DNA of 64,000 nt, taken from NCBI GenBank assembly GCA_032250905.1, contig JAVVEQ010000013.1, forward strand, positions 1 through 64,000, written 5' to 3'. Below are positions 51,164 to 58,854 of this stretch, one piece after another (position 1 is the first letter of the stretch; every line of letters begins with the position of its first letter). The notes under the pieces are model-generated. The model was not told the origin of the DNA. It did no database searches and saw only the letters and a program-made list of their open reading frames with translations. Made by a program: the position numbers and the translations under genes. This DNA comes from Desulfotignum sp032250905 (GTDB taxonomy: Bacteria > Desulfobacterota > Desulfobacteria > Desulfobacterales > Desulfobacteraceae).

Positions 51164-51733
51164 CTATCCACCCATTGTCTCTGACCGTTTTCTCTGGTCC
51201 CGCACATACTGTTCCAAAAAACTGTCTTTCCAGTAGCGATTGTCTCTTTTATTAAAAAAATCAAAAAAAAGATCAAGACTTTTCCGGCGGCAAACCCCAC
51301 TTTTTACCTGAATCCCGCATTTTTTATACAGCGGCGGCAAAGATGTAAGTTCACAGGCCGTACCGCCACCCATAGGATCTTCAAATGCATAGACAATTCT
51401 TTTTATCCCGGACAGCACGATGGCCCCAAAGCACATCAAACAGGGTTCCATGGTGGAATATACGATGCATTTTTCCGGCACCACCGGATGAGGGCAGGTT
51501 TCAAGCTGTCTCAACGCCCGGATCTCCGCGTGGTCCACCTCGCTGACGATGGTGCGCCGGCCGGTTTCCAGAAACGTGCCCCTCCGGGCACCCCGGCTCA
51601 CCACCCGACCCTCCTGAACGATCACGCAACCTACCGGAAATTCACCCAGTGAAAGGGCTGCAACTGCCTGATCCAACGCCAGCTGCATAAAGATTTCGTC
51701 TCTGCCTGCAACCCTTTTTTCGATATCTGACAC
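51164..51733 (-). CDS. Cytidine/deoxycytidylate deaminase-family protein
   Basis: A 189-residue zinc deaminase of the TadA/guanine deaminase group: FPVGCVIVQEGRVVSRGAR, DHAEIRALRQ (His ligand and catalytic Glu) and TMEPCLMCFGAIVLSGI (Cys-x2-Cys ligands). The C-terminal extension (residues about 150-189) is longer than in typical TadA. It may be a tRNA adenosine or nucleobase deaminase; which one is not clear. It is divergent from dgt. Confidence 0.85.
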   Translation of the reverse strand: MSDIEKRVAGRDEIFMQLALDQAVAALSLGEFPVGCVIVQEGRVVSRGARRGTFLETGRRTIVSEVDHAEIRALRQLETCPHPVVPEKCIVYSTMEPCLMCFGAIVLSGIKRIVYAFEDPMGGGTACELTSLPPLYKKCGIQVKSGVCRRKSLDLFFDFFNKRDNRYWKDSFLEQYVRDQRKRSETMGG

Positions 51734-51836
51734 TACATTTATTTCCTTTCTCCATGATTCCTGCCGGCCGCTTTCCTTGCTTTTTTCAGAAAATGTTGTA
51801 TTTTATACTATCTTTATAAAACCGCAATATGGATTT

Positions 51837-52934
51837 ATGAAAGCATTACAAAAAAACTTGTCTGAACCCGGGGCTGAACTGAGTATCAAGGCCATTTTTC
51901 AAAACCGGGAGATAGAGTTCCTGTCCCGTTACGGAACCCCGAGCCTGCGAGCGACCCGGCGTTTGCCGGAAACCTCCGCCTGCAATATACGGACCCCGTT
52001 TCAACTGGACCGGGACCGCATCGTGTATTCCAATTCTTTCCGGCGGCTCAAATATAAAACCCAGGTCTTTCTTTCTCCATTGGGAGATCATTACAGGACC
52101 CGGCTGACCCATACCCTTGAAGTGGCGGAAATCGCCAGAAACATTGCCCGGGCCATGCGCATGAATGAAGACCTGGCCGAAGCCGTCGCACTGGGCCACG
52201 ATCTGGGACACACCCCTTTCGGACATGCCGGAGAGGTTGCGCTCACAGAAATACACTCTCCTTATTTCACCCACTCCAACCAGAGCCTTCGGGTGGTGGA
52301 CGCTCTTGAAAACAAAGGCTGCGGCCTGAATCTGACACGGGAAGTCAGAGATGGCATACTGAAACATTCCAAAGGGTTTGGAAACATTATTCCTGCCGTC
52401 CCGGGGGAAACCGCCGTGACTGTGGAAGGACGGATTGTCCGGGTTGCAGATATCATGGCCTACCTGAACCATGATCTGGATGATGCCCTTCGCGGCAAGG
52501 TGGTCACCATGGATGAAGTCCCCGACATCTGCCTCAAGAAGCTGGGAAAAACCCATTCCGGCCGCGCCAGTACCATGATCGAAAACCTGGTGAGCCACAG
52601 TGGCCCGAAAAACGGCCGGTTCGTTCTGGAAATCGGGCAGGACATTTTCAGTGCTATGACCATTCTGAGAAAATTTCTCTATGAAAAAGTGTATCGATCT
52701 CCGGGTGTGCACAATGAATTTATCAAGGCCAAAAAAATTATTGAAGGACTGTATCAGCATTTTATCCAGCACCCGGATCATCTGCAGCTGGAACTTGAAA
52801 AAATGGAAATGGCTCCGTGGGATGCAGACAAAAACAGTTTAAAGCGATCGGTCTGTGACGTGATTGCCAGTATGACGGATCGATATGCCCTGGAGATCTA
52901 TTCCAAACTTTTCCTTCCCAATCCCTTGGTGTAA
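51837..52934 (+). CDS. dgt: Deoxyguanosinetriphosphate triphosphohydrolase-like protein
   Basis: Start ATG 51837 (365 residues) matches the family start; the longer frame from 51777 adds a hydrophobic, unconserved 20 residues. HD-domain motifs are HTLEVAEIARNIAR, the GHDLGHTPFGHAGE metal and catalytic block, and RVADIMAYLNHDLDD. DRDRIVYSNSFRRLKYKTQVF is the diagnostic N-terminal block. It hydrolyses dNTPs to nucleoside and tripolyphosphate. Followed closely by a YkgJ-type gene. Confidence 0.93.
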   Translation: MKALQKNLSEPGAELSIKAIFQNREIEFLSRYGTPSLRATRRLPETSACNIRTPFQLDRDRIVYSNSFRRLKYKTQVFLSPLGDHYRTRLTHTLEVAEIARNIARAMRMNEDLAEAVALGHDLGHTPFGHAGEVALTEIHSPYFTHSNQSLRVVDALENKGCGLNLTREVRDGILKHSKGFGNIIPAVPGETAVTVEGRIVRVADIMAYLNHDLDDALRGKVVTMDEVPDICLKKLGKTHSGRASTMIENLVSHSGPKNGRFVLEIGQDIFSAMTILRKFLYEKVYRSPGVHNEFIKAKKIIEGLYQHFIQHPDHLQLELEKMEMAPWDADKNSLKRSVCDVIASMTDRYALEIYSKLFLPNPLV

Positions 52935-52951
52935 CGACACTTGAATCATTT

Positions 52952-53512
52952 ATGACCCAATATGATTTTTCTTCTCTGATCCGGCTCTACAAAAAAATGG
53001 ATGCCGATTTCGATCGGGTGGCGACCCGATACAATTTTCACTGTACCGGCTGCACCGACAACTGCTGCACCTCTTTATTTTTTCATCATACCTTCATTGA
53101 AAAAGCGTTTCTGGTTCAGGGTTTTCTGCAAATGGATCCCATCCGCAAAAAAGAAATCCAGACCCGGGCGGCAGATTATGTCGATCAAACCTTTGCACAC
53201 GGCCCTGCAGGAAGGTCTCTGAAAATGATGTGCCCGCTCAATCACCGGGCTCGCTGTTCACTTTACGTTTTCAGACCCATGATCTGCCGGCTGCATGGAT
53301 TGCCTCATGAGCTGCATCCCCCCGGCAGGCAGGTAATAAAGGGAACGGGATGCGATGCCGGACAGTTTGACGGCAAGCCCTATGTTCCCTTTGACCGGAC
53401 TCCTTATTATAGGGATATGGCCGCACTGGAAAAACAGTTCAAGGATCATCACAGCCTGACTGAAAGACCCCGGCAGACCATTGCCCAGATGCTGCTGCGT
53501 CCGGACGCATGA
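52952..53512 (+). CDS. YkgJ-type Cys-rich metal-binding protein
   Basis: A 186-residue protein with CTGCTDNCC near residue 31, MMCPLNHRARCSLY near 93 and MICRLHGLPHEL near 110, the CxxCxxxCC ... C ... C pattern of YkgJ/UPF0153 proteins thought to bind zinc or an Fe-S cluster. Function of the family is uncertain. It begins 17 bp after dgt and probably shares its transcript. Confidence 0.8.
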   Translation: MTQYDFSSLIRLYKKMDADFDRVATRYNFHCTGCTDNCCTSLFFHHTFIEKAFLVQGFLQMDPIRKKEIQTRAADYVDQTFAHGPAGRSLKMMCPLNHRARCSLYVFRPMICRLHGLPHELHPPGRQVIKGTGCDAGQFDGKPYVPFDRTPYYRDMAALEKQFKDHHSLTERPRQTIAQMLLRPDA

Positions 53513-53581
53513 AAAACCACTCCTCGTGCCGACAGGTTTCTATGGTTTTAAACAAAACGTCACTTTATCCCTGATTCCATC

Positions 53582-54403
53582 TCAAAGCACGCCTTTTGGC
53601 ATGGGCGGGACGTTTTCACCGCCCAGCACAAAACCGCCGTCCAGGCGGAGCACACTGCCGGTCAGATAAGGGGCGTCCTGAATCATGAACAGGCAGGCCT
53701 TGACCGCGTCCTCAATGGTGCCGCTACGGCCGGAAAGAGTATGATCCAGCAGGGCCTGTTTTTCAGCTGGCGTGAGCACCTGTTCCCAACCCCGGGTCCC
53801 CTGGGCGTGACGGGTTTCAAATATCCCCAGCATCAGTTCATTCACTCGGACATTGGGAGCGCCCATGCGTGCCCAGGTTTCTGTCAGGCTTTGAATCCCT
53901 TTGTTGGCTGCGGCATACCCGTCATTAAACACCCATGCAGCCGGTCCGGATCGACCGGTGATTGCAGCAACAGAAGACAGATTGATCACCACTGCGTCTT
54001 CAGAGGCCTTGAGCAGAGAAAACATGGCATCAAATACCCAGCGCTTGGCTTTCAGGGTGGTTTCAATTTCCAGGTCCCATTGCTCTTCCACATACGATCC
54101 GTGAACCACGGGCCACCCTCCCCGTTCGATATTATTGACAAGAATGTCCAGCCGGCCGTACCGGTCTTGAATAAACCGGGCAAGCCGGGACACCTGGTCG
54201 ACCTGTCTAAGATCCGCGGTGACAATATGGTGTTCCGCTCTGGTTGCGGCAAAATCCGCCTCCATCCTGTCAAATGCATCCTCCCAGTCGTGGCGGGTCA
54301 ATATCAGATGAGCGCCCCGTTCCGCCAGGGCCAGTCCGATCCCCTTTCCAATACCCTTCACTGCCCCCAGCACCAGAGCAATCTTGTTGTCAAGCGCCGT
54401 CAT
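53582..54403 (-). CDS. Short-chain dehydrogenase/reductase, unusual active site
   Basis: A 273-residue SDR: glycine motif GAVKGIGKGIG near residue 13, ILVNNIERGG near 88, INLSSVAAITGRSG with catalytic Ser, and VNELMLGIFETRH in the C-terminal part. The canonical YxxxK is altered: after Ser the position usually held by Tyr reads Trp (AAW), and the only Tyr is six residues on, in GYAAANKG, where Lys is one position too far. It may still be active through this shifted Tyr/Lys, or be a non-canonical or inactive SDR. Substrate unknown. Confidence 0.85.
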   Translation of the reverse strand: MTALDNKIALVLGAVKGIGKGIGLALAERGAHLILTRHDWEDAFDRMEADFAATRAEHHIVTADLRQVDQVSRLARFIQDRYGRLDILVNNIERGGWPVVHGSYVEEQWDLEIETTLKAKRWVFDAMFSLLKASEDAVVINLSSVAAITGRSGPAAWVFNDGYAAANKGIQSLTETWARMGAPNVRVNELMLGIFETRHAQGTRGWEQVLTPAEKQALLDHTLSGRSGTIEDAVKACLFMIQDAPYLTGSVLRLDGGFVLGGENVPPMPKGVL

Positions 54404-54827
54404 CTTCTCTCCTTACATCTACATTTTAACCGTCGTTCATATCCATGCCGGGCAACTGATAACGAAGACAACCTAACAGCAAATGCTGTTTTTTTCCACC
54501 CTGATTTTATTGCATGTTGTCATCCCAATATATGGTGGTTCAAACCGGCTGAATGCTGATATATATGTAGTGTCCCATAAAACCTTAAGTGATTGAAAAA
54601 TCTGATGCATCTTTTTTTAAAAAATCTTGACAAAAACTATGTGCGGGTGCTATTGCCATATCATTTATTTTAAGCCTGCATGCGTCTGACATGTTTCACT
54701 GGTTGAAAGCGCAGGCCTTAAATATATCAGAACAGGGAAAGGTCCCGGAGTCTGAATTTAATACAAGACATTAGTTGCACAACGGTATTGTGCTTTTTGA
54801 TTAACTTAACGTATGGAGGTATTTTAA
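54404..54827. other. 424-bp non-coding region upstream of aprBA
   Basis: No convincing gene is present. The left part serves the divergent SDR gene. The right part is expected to carry the apr promoter and leader; a TTGACA box at 54627-54632 with TATTGC at 54651-54656 (18-bp spacer) is the best candidate. A long AT-rich leader of about 160 bp would then precede aprB. Confidence 0.5.
54627..54656 (+). promoter_or_regulatory. Candidate apr promoter
   Basis: TTGACA, 18 bp, TATTGC, upstream of the aprB start by about 170 bp. The -35 is consensus, the -10 weak. Confidence 0.4.
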
Positions 54828-55265
54828 ATGCCGACTTTTGTAATCGCAGAAAAATGTGACGGCTGTAAAGGCGGGGATAAAACAGCATGTATGTACATCT
54901 GCCCGAATGATCTGATGGTTCTGGACGCCAACGAAATGAAAGCGTACAACCAGGAACCGGATCAGTGCTGGGAATGTTATTCCTGCGTGAAAATCTGTCC
55001 GTCCCAGGCCATTGAGGTCAGAGGCTACAATGACTTTGTACCCATGGGCGCATCTGTTGTCCCCATGCTGGGTACCGAAGATGTCATGTGGACCTGTAAG
55101 TTCAGAAATGGTGTGGTAAAACGGTTCAAGTTCCCCATCAGGACCACCCCTGAAGGAGAAGCCAATTCCTATGATGATCTGAAAGGAAAGGATCTGAATT
55201 CCGGACTGCTGTCCACTGAAGAAGCAGACGGCCGTGAATTTCCGACCCCCACAGAACTGGCATAG
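54828..55265 (+). CDS. aprB: Adenylylsulfate reductase, beta subunit
   Basis: A 145-residue ferredoxin-like subunit. N-terminal CDGCKGGDKTACMYICPNDLM and CWECYSCVKICPSQAI carry cysteines for two 4Fe-4S clusters, and a C-terminal tail wraps AprA in the heterodimer. It passes electrons from Qmo to the FAD of AprA in the cytoplasm. GGAGG precedes the ATG. Confidence 0.98.
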   Translation: MPTFVIAEKCDGCKGGDKTACMYICPNDLMVLDANEMKAYNQEPDQCWECYSCVKICPSQAIEVRGYNDFVPMGASVVPMLGTEDVMWTCKFRNGVVKRFKFPIRTTPEGEANSYDDLKGKDLNSGLLSTEEADGREFPTPTELA

Positions 55266-55319
55266 TTTGAACCTTTACCAAAACACAAATTCTGATACTT
55301 AAAATTTTGGAGGTATATA

Positions 55320-57281
55320 ATGGCATTACCGAACAAACCGATTGGAGAAACCAAAGCAGTTAGAGACCCGGAGGTCGACAAAAGAGATGTTGACATACTG
55401 ATCATCGGCGGTGGTATGGCTGCCTGTGGTACTGCTTTTGAAATCAAGAAATGGGCGGATGAAGGCACCAAAATCCTGCTGTGCGACAAAGCCGCTCTGG
55501 AAAGATCCGGTGCAGTTGCCCAGGGACTTTCCGCCATCAACACCTACATCGGTGAAAACAAGATTGAAGATTATGTCCGCATGGTCAGAAACGACCTGAT
55601 GGGTATTGTCCGTGAAGACCTCATCTACGATCTGGGTCGCCACGTGGATGACTCTGTTCACCTATTTGAAGAATGGGGCCTGCCCGTCTGGAAGAAAACT
55701 GATGACGGCAAGAACATGGACGGTAAGAAAGGGCTGAAGCTCGGTACCCTCAAAGCCGGTGCCACTCCTGTTCGTACCGGTAAGTGGCAGATCATGATCA
55801 ACGGTGAATCCTACAAGAGAATCGTTGCCGAAGCCGGGAAAAAAGCGCTGGGTGAAGACAACATTCTTGAACGGTGTTTCATTGTCGAACTGCTCAATGA
55901 CAAAGAAGATCCCAAGCGCATTGCCGGTGCTGTTGGTTTTTCTGTCCGGGAAAACAAGGTTTACATCATCAACGCCAAAGCCATTGTCGTGGCCTGCGGT
56001 GGTGCGGTGAACGTATACCAGCCCCGGTCCGTGGGTGAAGGTAAAGGCCGTGCCTGGTATCCAGTATGGAACGCCGGCTCCACCTACACCATGGCCCTGC
56101 GTGCCGGTGCTGAACTGTCCATGATGGAAAACCGTTTCACCCCGGCCCGTTTTAAAGATGGGTATGGCCCTGTCGGTGCATGGTTTCTGCTGTTCAAAGC
56201 GCAGACCGTAAACGGATTGGGTGAAAACTATTCCGCCTCTGATGATGCCAAGGCAGAGCTGGAAAAATATGCCCCTTACGGCACCGCAGCCGTGACGCCC
56301 ACCTGTCTGCGTAACCATCTGATGATGAAGGAATACAAGGAAGGTCGTGGACCCATCATCATGAAAACGTCCGACGCTCTGGCAAAACTGGGTGAAACCA
56401 TGAGCAAAAAAGAGCTCAAACATCTGGAGTCCGAAGCATGGGAAGACTTCCTTGACATGTCTGTGGGCCAGGCCGGTCTGTGGTGCGCCACCAACACCGA
56501 ACCTGAGAAAAAAGACTCAGAAGTCATGCCTACCGAACCGTACCTGCTGGGATCTCACTCCGGCTGCTGCGGAATCTGGTGCTCCGGCCCGGAAGAAGAC
56601 TGGGTACCGGCCGACTACAAATGGGGCTTTAATAGAATGACCACAGTTCGCGGCCTGTTCACAGCCGGTGACGGCGTGGGCTGCTCCGGTCATAAATTTT
56701 CCTCCGGTTCCCATGCTGAAGGCCGGATCGTTGCCAAATCCATGGTTCAGTACCTGAAAGCAGAAGGCGACAAGGTCACCGGTTTCAAGGAAACCGACCA
56801 GGAGCTGGTTGACTATGTATACAAACCCGTGAGAAACTACCTGGATCACTGTGCTTACACCACAGCCCAGGATATCAACCCCAACTACTGCAAACCGGCC
56901 GGCATGGCCCTGCGTCTCATGAAAATGACCAATGAGTACGGCGGCGGTATCGGTACTTACTACATGACCTCCGGCAAGAATCTGGAAATCCTCATGGACC
57001 TGTTTGAAATGTTCCGTGAAGACCTTGAAAATATTGCCGCAGGTGACCTGCATGAACTGATGAGAGCATGGGAGATCACCCACCGTCTCTACACGGTTCA
57101 GGCCCATACCCGTCATATTCAGTTCCGTGAAGAATCCCGGTATCCGGGTTTCTACTACAGAGGTGACTTCATGGGTCAGAATGATGACGAGTGGTTCTGC
57201 TTCACCAACTCGACCTACAACAAAGAGAGCAATGAATGGAGCCTCAAGAAAGTTCCGTATGTAAAAATCATTGCCGACTAG
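55320..57281 (+). CDS. aprA: Adenylylsulfate reductase, alpha subunit
   Basis: A 653-residue FAD flavoprotein of the fumarate reductase fold: ILIIGGGMAACGTAFEI at residues about 24-40 binds FAD, and RSGAVAQGLSAINTYIG, the HSGCCGIWCSGPEEDW region and GVGCSGHKFSSGSHAEGRIV are characteristic. It reduces adenosine-5'-phosphosulfate to sulfite and AMP. Codon choice looks more biased than in neighbours, as expected for a highly expressed catabolic enzyme. Confidence 0.98.
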   Translation: MALPNKPIGETKAVRDPEVDKRDVDILIIGGGMAACGTAFEIKKWADEGTKILLCDKAALERSGAVAQGLSAINTYIGENKIEDYVRMVRNDLMGIVREDLIYDLGRHVDDSVHLFEEWGLPVWKKTDDGKNMDGKKGLKLGTLKAGATPVRTGKWQIMINGESYKRIVAEAGKKALGEDNILERCFIVELLNDKEDPKRIAGAVGFSVRENKVYIINAKAIVVACGGAVNVYQPRSVGEGKGRAWYPVWNAGSTYTMALRAGAELSMMENRFTPARFKDGYGPVGAWFLLFKAQTVNGLGENYSASDDAKAELEKYAPYGTAAVTPTCLRNHLMMKEYKEGRGPIIMKTSDALAKLGETMSKKELKHLESEAWEDFLDMSVGQAGLWCATNTEPEKKDSEVMPTEPYLLGSHSGCCGIWCSGPEEDWVPADYKWGFNRMTTVRGLFTAGDGVGCSGHKFSSGSHAEGRIVAKSMVQYLKAEGDKVTGFKETDQELVDYVYKPVRNYLDHCAYTTAQDINPNYCKPAGMALRLMKMTNEYGGGIGTYYMTSGKNLEILMDLFEMFREDLENIAAGDLHELMRAWEITHRLYTVQAHTRHIQFREESRYPGFYYRGDFMGQNDDEWFCFTNSTYNKESNEWSLKKVPYVKIIAD

Positions 57282-57328
57282 TGTTGACATCTGATCTGAC
57301 ACATATGTGATTTGCATGACGATAACCT

Positions 57329-57363
57329 CCAGGTGCCGGCAAACCGGCACCTGGGGGTTTTTT
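57329..57363 (+). terminator. Intrinsic terminator after aprA
   Basis: CCAGGTGCCGG (57329-57339) pairs perfectly with CCGGCACCTGG (57344-57354) around CAAA and is followed by GGGTTTTTTC. It ends the aprBA transcript, so qmoABC probably has its own or read-through expression. Confidence 0.93.
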
Positions 57364-57398
57364 CAAATTCCAGGGTCGTTTTAAATTCCTTTTCCTGT

Positions 57399-57468
57399 CT
57401 CCTTTTTTGATTGTCTGCAAACCGGCCGCATTTTCTTGTGCCAGGTTTGCAGACAATCAAAACAGGAG
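57399..57468. repeat. Long inverted repeat between aprA and qmoA
   Basis: A 19-bp perfect stem, 57405-57423 with 57444-57462, around a 20-base loop; with one mismatch it extends to CTCC/GGAG at the base (57399-57402 with 57465-57468). No T tract follows on either strand, so it is not a standard terminator. It lies about 100 bp before the qmoA start. Confidence 0.85.
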
Positions 57469-57571
57469 AGAGGATGAACGTATACCGAATCCTGATTGGG
57501 ATATAACAACCTGGCATTGGCCATACAATTCAACAGAATTCAAATAAAACTTAAATGCACGGAGGGACAGC

Positions 57572-58846
57572 ATGACAACAGATAATTCAGCTCCGGTCAG
57601 TGGAAGCATTATGGTGGTTGGTGGGGGGATCAGCGGCCTGACAACCGCCCTGGAGGCCGCTGAAGTGGGCTATGAGGTCTTCCTTGTGGAAAAGGAAGCA
57701 TCCCTGGGTGGAAGAGTGTCTCAATTGAAGCACTATTTCCCGAAACTCTGCCCGCCCACATGCGGACTTGAAATCAATTACCGGCGGATCAAAGACAACA
57801 AACAGATCAACGTCTTCACCATGTCGGAAGTCCAGAATGTGACCGGAACCCCGGGAGATTATACCGTGACAGTCAAAACCGCTCCCCGGTATGTCAATGA
57901 AAACTGCACCGCCTGCGGGGAATGTGCCAAGGTATGTGAAACCGAAATTTCCAATGAATTCAACTTTGGCATGGACCGCCGGAAAGCGGCCTACCTGCCC
58001 CACAACATGGCGTTTCCCATGCGTTATGTGATGGATCCATCCATAAGCTCTGACGACCGCGACAAGGTTAAGGAATCCTGTAAATATGATGCCATCGACT
58101 TTGATATGGAAGAAAAAACCCTCGATCTGAAAGTGGGTGCCATTGTCTGGAATACCGGCTGGAAGCCGTATGACGCGACCCGGATTGACAACCTGGGGTT
58201 CGGTCGATATCAGAACGTCATCACCAACATGATGCTGGAAAGACTGGCCTCATTGAACGGCCCCACCCAGGGAAAAATTGTCCGGCCGTCTGACGACAAG
58301 GCGCCTGAAACCATTGCATTCGCCCAGTGTGCCGGCTCCAGGGATGAGAACCACCTGCCCTACTGCTCTTACATCTGCTGCATGGCGTCTTTAAAACACG
58401 CCACCTATCTGCGGGAACAATACCCGGATGCCAAAATTTACATCTATTACATCGATCTGCGCACACCTGGTCTGAAATATGAACGATTCTATACAAAACT
58501 CAAAGAAGATAAAAACATCTTTTTTGTAAAGGGGAAAGTGGCGGAAGTCAGTGAAGAAGACGGCACCGGTAATATCAACCTGGTGGCGGAAGATACCATT
58601 TCCGGCGATAAAATCAGGCAGACTGTGGATCTTCTGGTGCTGGCCACAGGGATGCAGCCGACGGCCGCCGTAGACAAACCCGTCGCAGATCTGACTTTTG
58701 ATGAGGATGGATTTATCGTCAACGACTTTTCAAAAGGCGGCATGTTCGCTGCAGGATGCGCCAACAAGCCTGCCGATGTCGTCACATCCAACCAGAATGC
58801 TACCGGCATGGCACTTAAAGCCATTCAGACCCTTGTAAGGAGGTAA
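57572..58846 (+). CDS. qmoA: Quinone-interacting membrane-bound oxidoreductase subunit QmoA
   Basis: A 424-residue HdrA-type flavoprotein: IMVVGGGISGLTTALEAAEVGYEVFLVEKE binds FAD, PKLCPPTCGLEINYRRI is the family Cys motif, and NCTACGECAKVCE provides Fe-S ligands. AQCAGSRDENHLPYCSYICCMASLKHA is a further HdrA-like cluster region. Cytoplasmic part of the Qmo complex between menaquinol and AprAB. GGAGG precedes the ATG. Confidence 0.97.
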   Translation: MTTDNSAPVSGSIMVVGGGISGLTTALEAAEVGYEVFLVEKEASLGGRVSQLKHYFPKLCPPTCGLEINYRRIKDNKQINVFTMSEVQNVTGTPGDYTVTVKTAPRYVNENCTACGECAKVCETEISNEFNFGMDRRKAAYLPHNMAFPMRYVMDPSISSDDRDKVKESCKYDAIDFDMEEKTLDLKVGAIVWNTGWKPYDATRIDNLGFGRYQNVITNMMLERLASLNGPTQGKIVRPSDDKAPETIAFAQCAGSRDENHLPYCSYICCMASLKHATYLREQYPDAKIYIYYIDLRTPGLKYERFYTKLKEDKNIFFVKGKVAEVSEEDGTGNINLVAEDTISGDKIRQTVDLLVLATGMQPTAAVDKPVADLTFDEDGFIVNDFSKGGMFAAGCANKPADVVTSNQNATGMALKAIQTLVRR

Positions 58847-58854
58847 TACAAACC

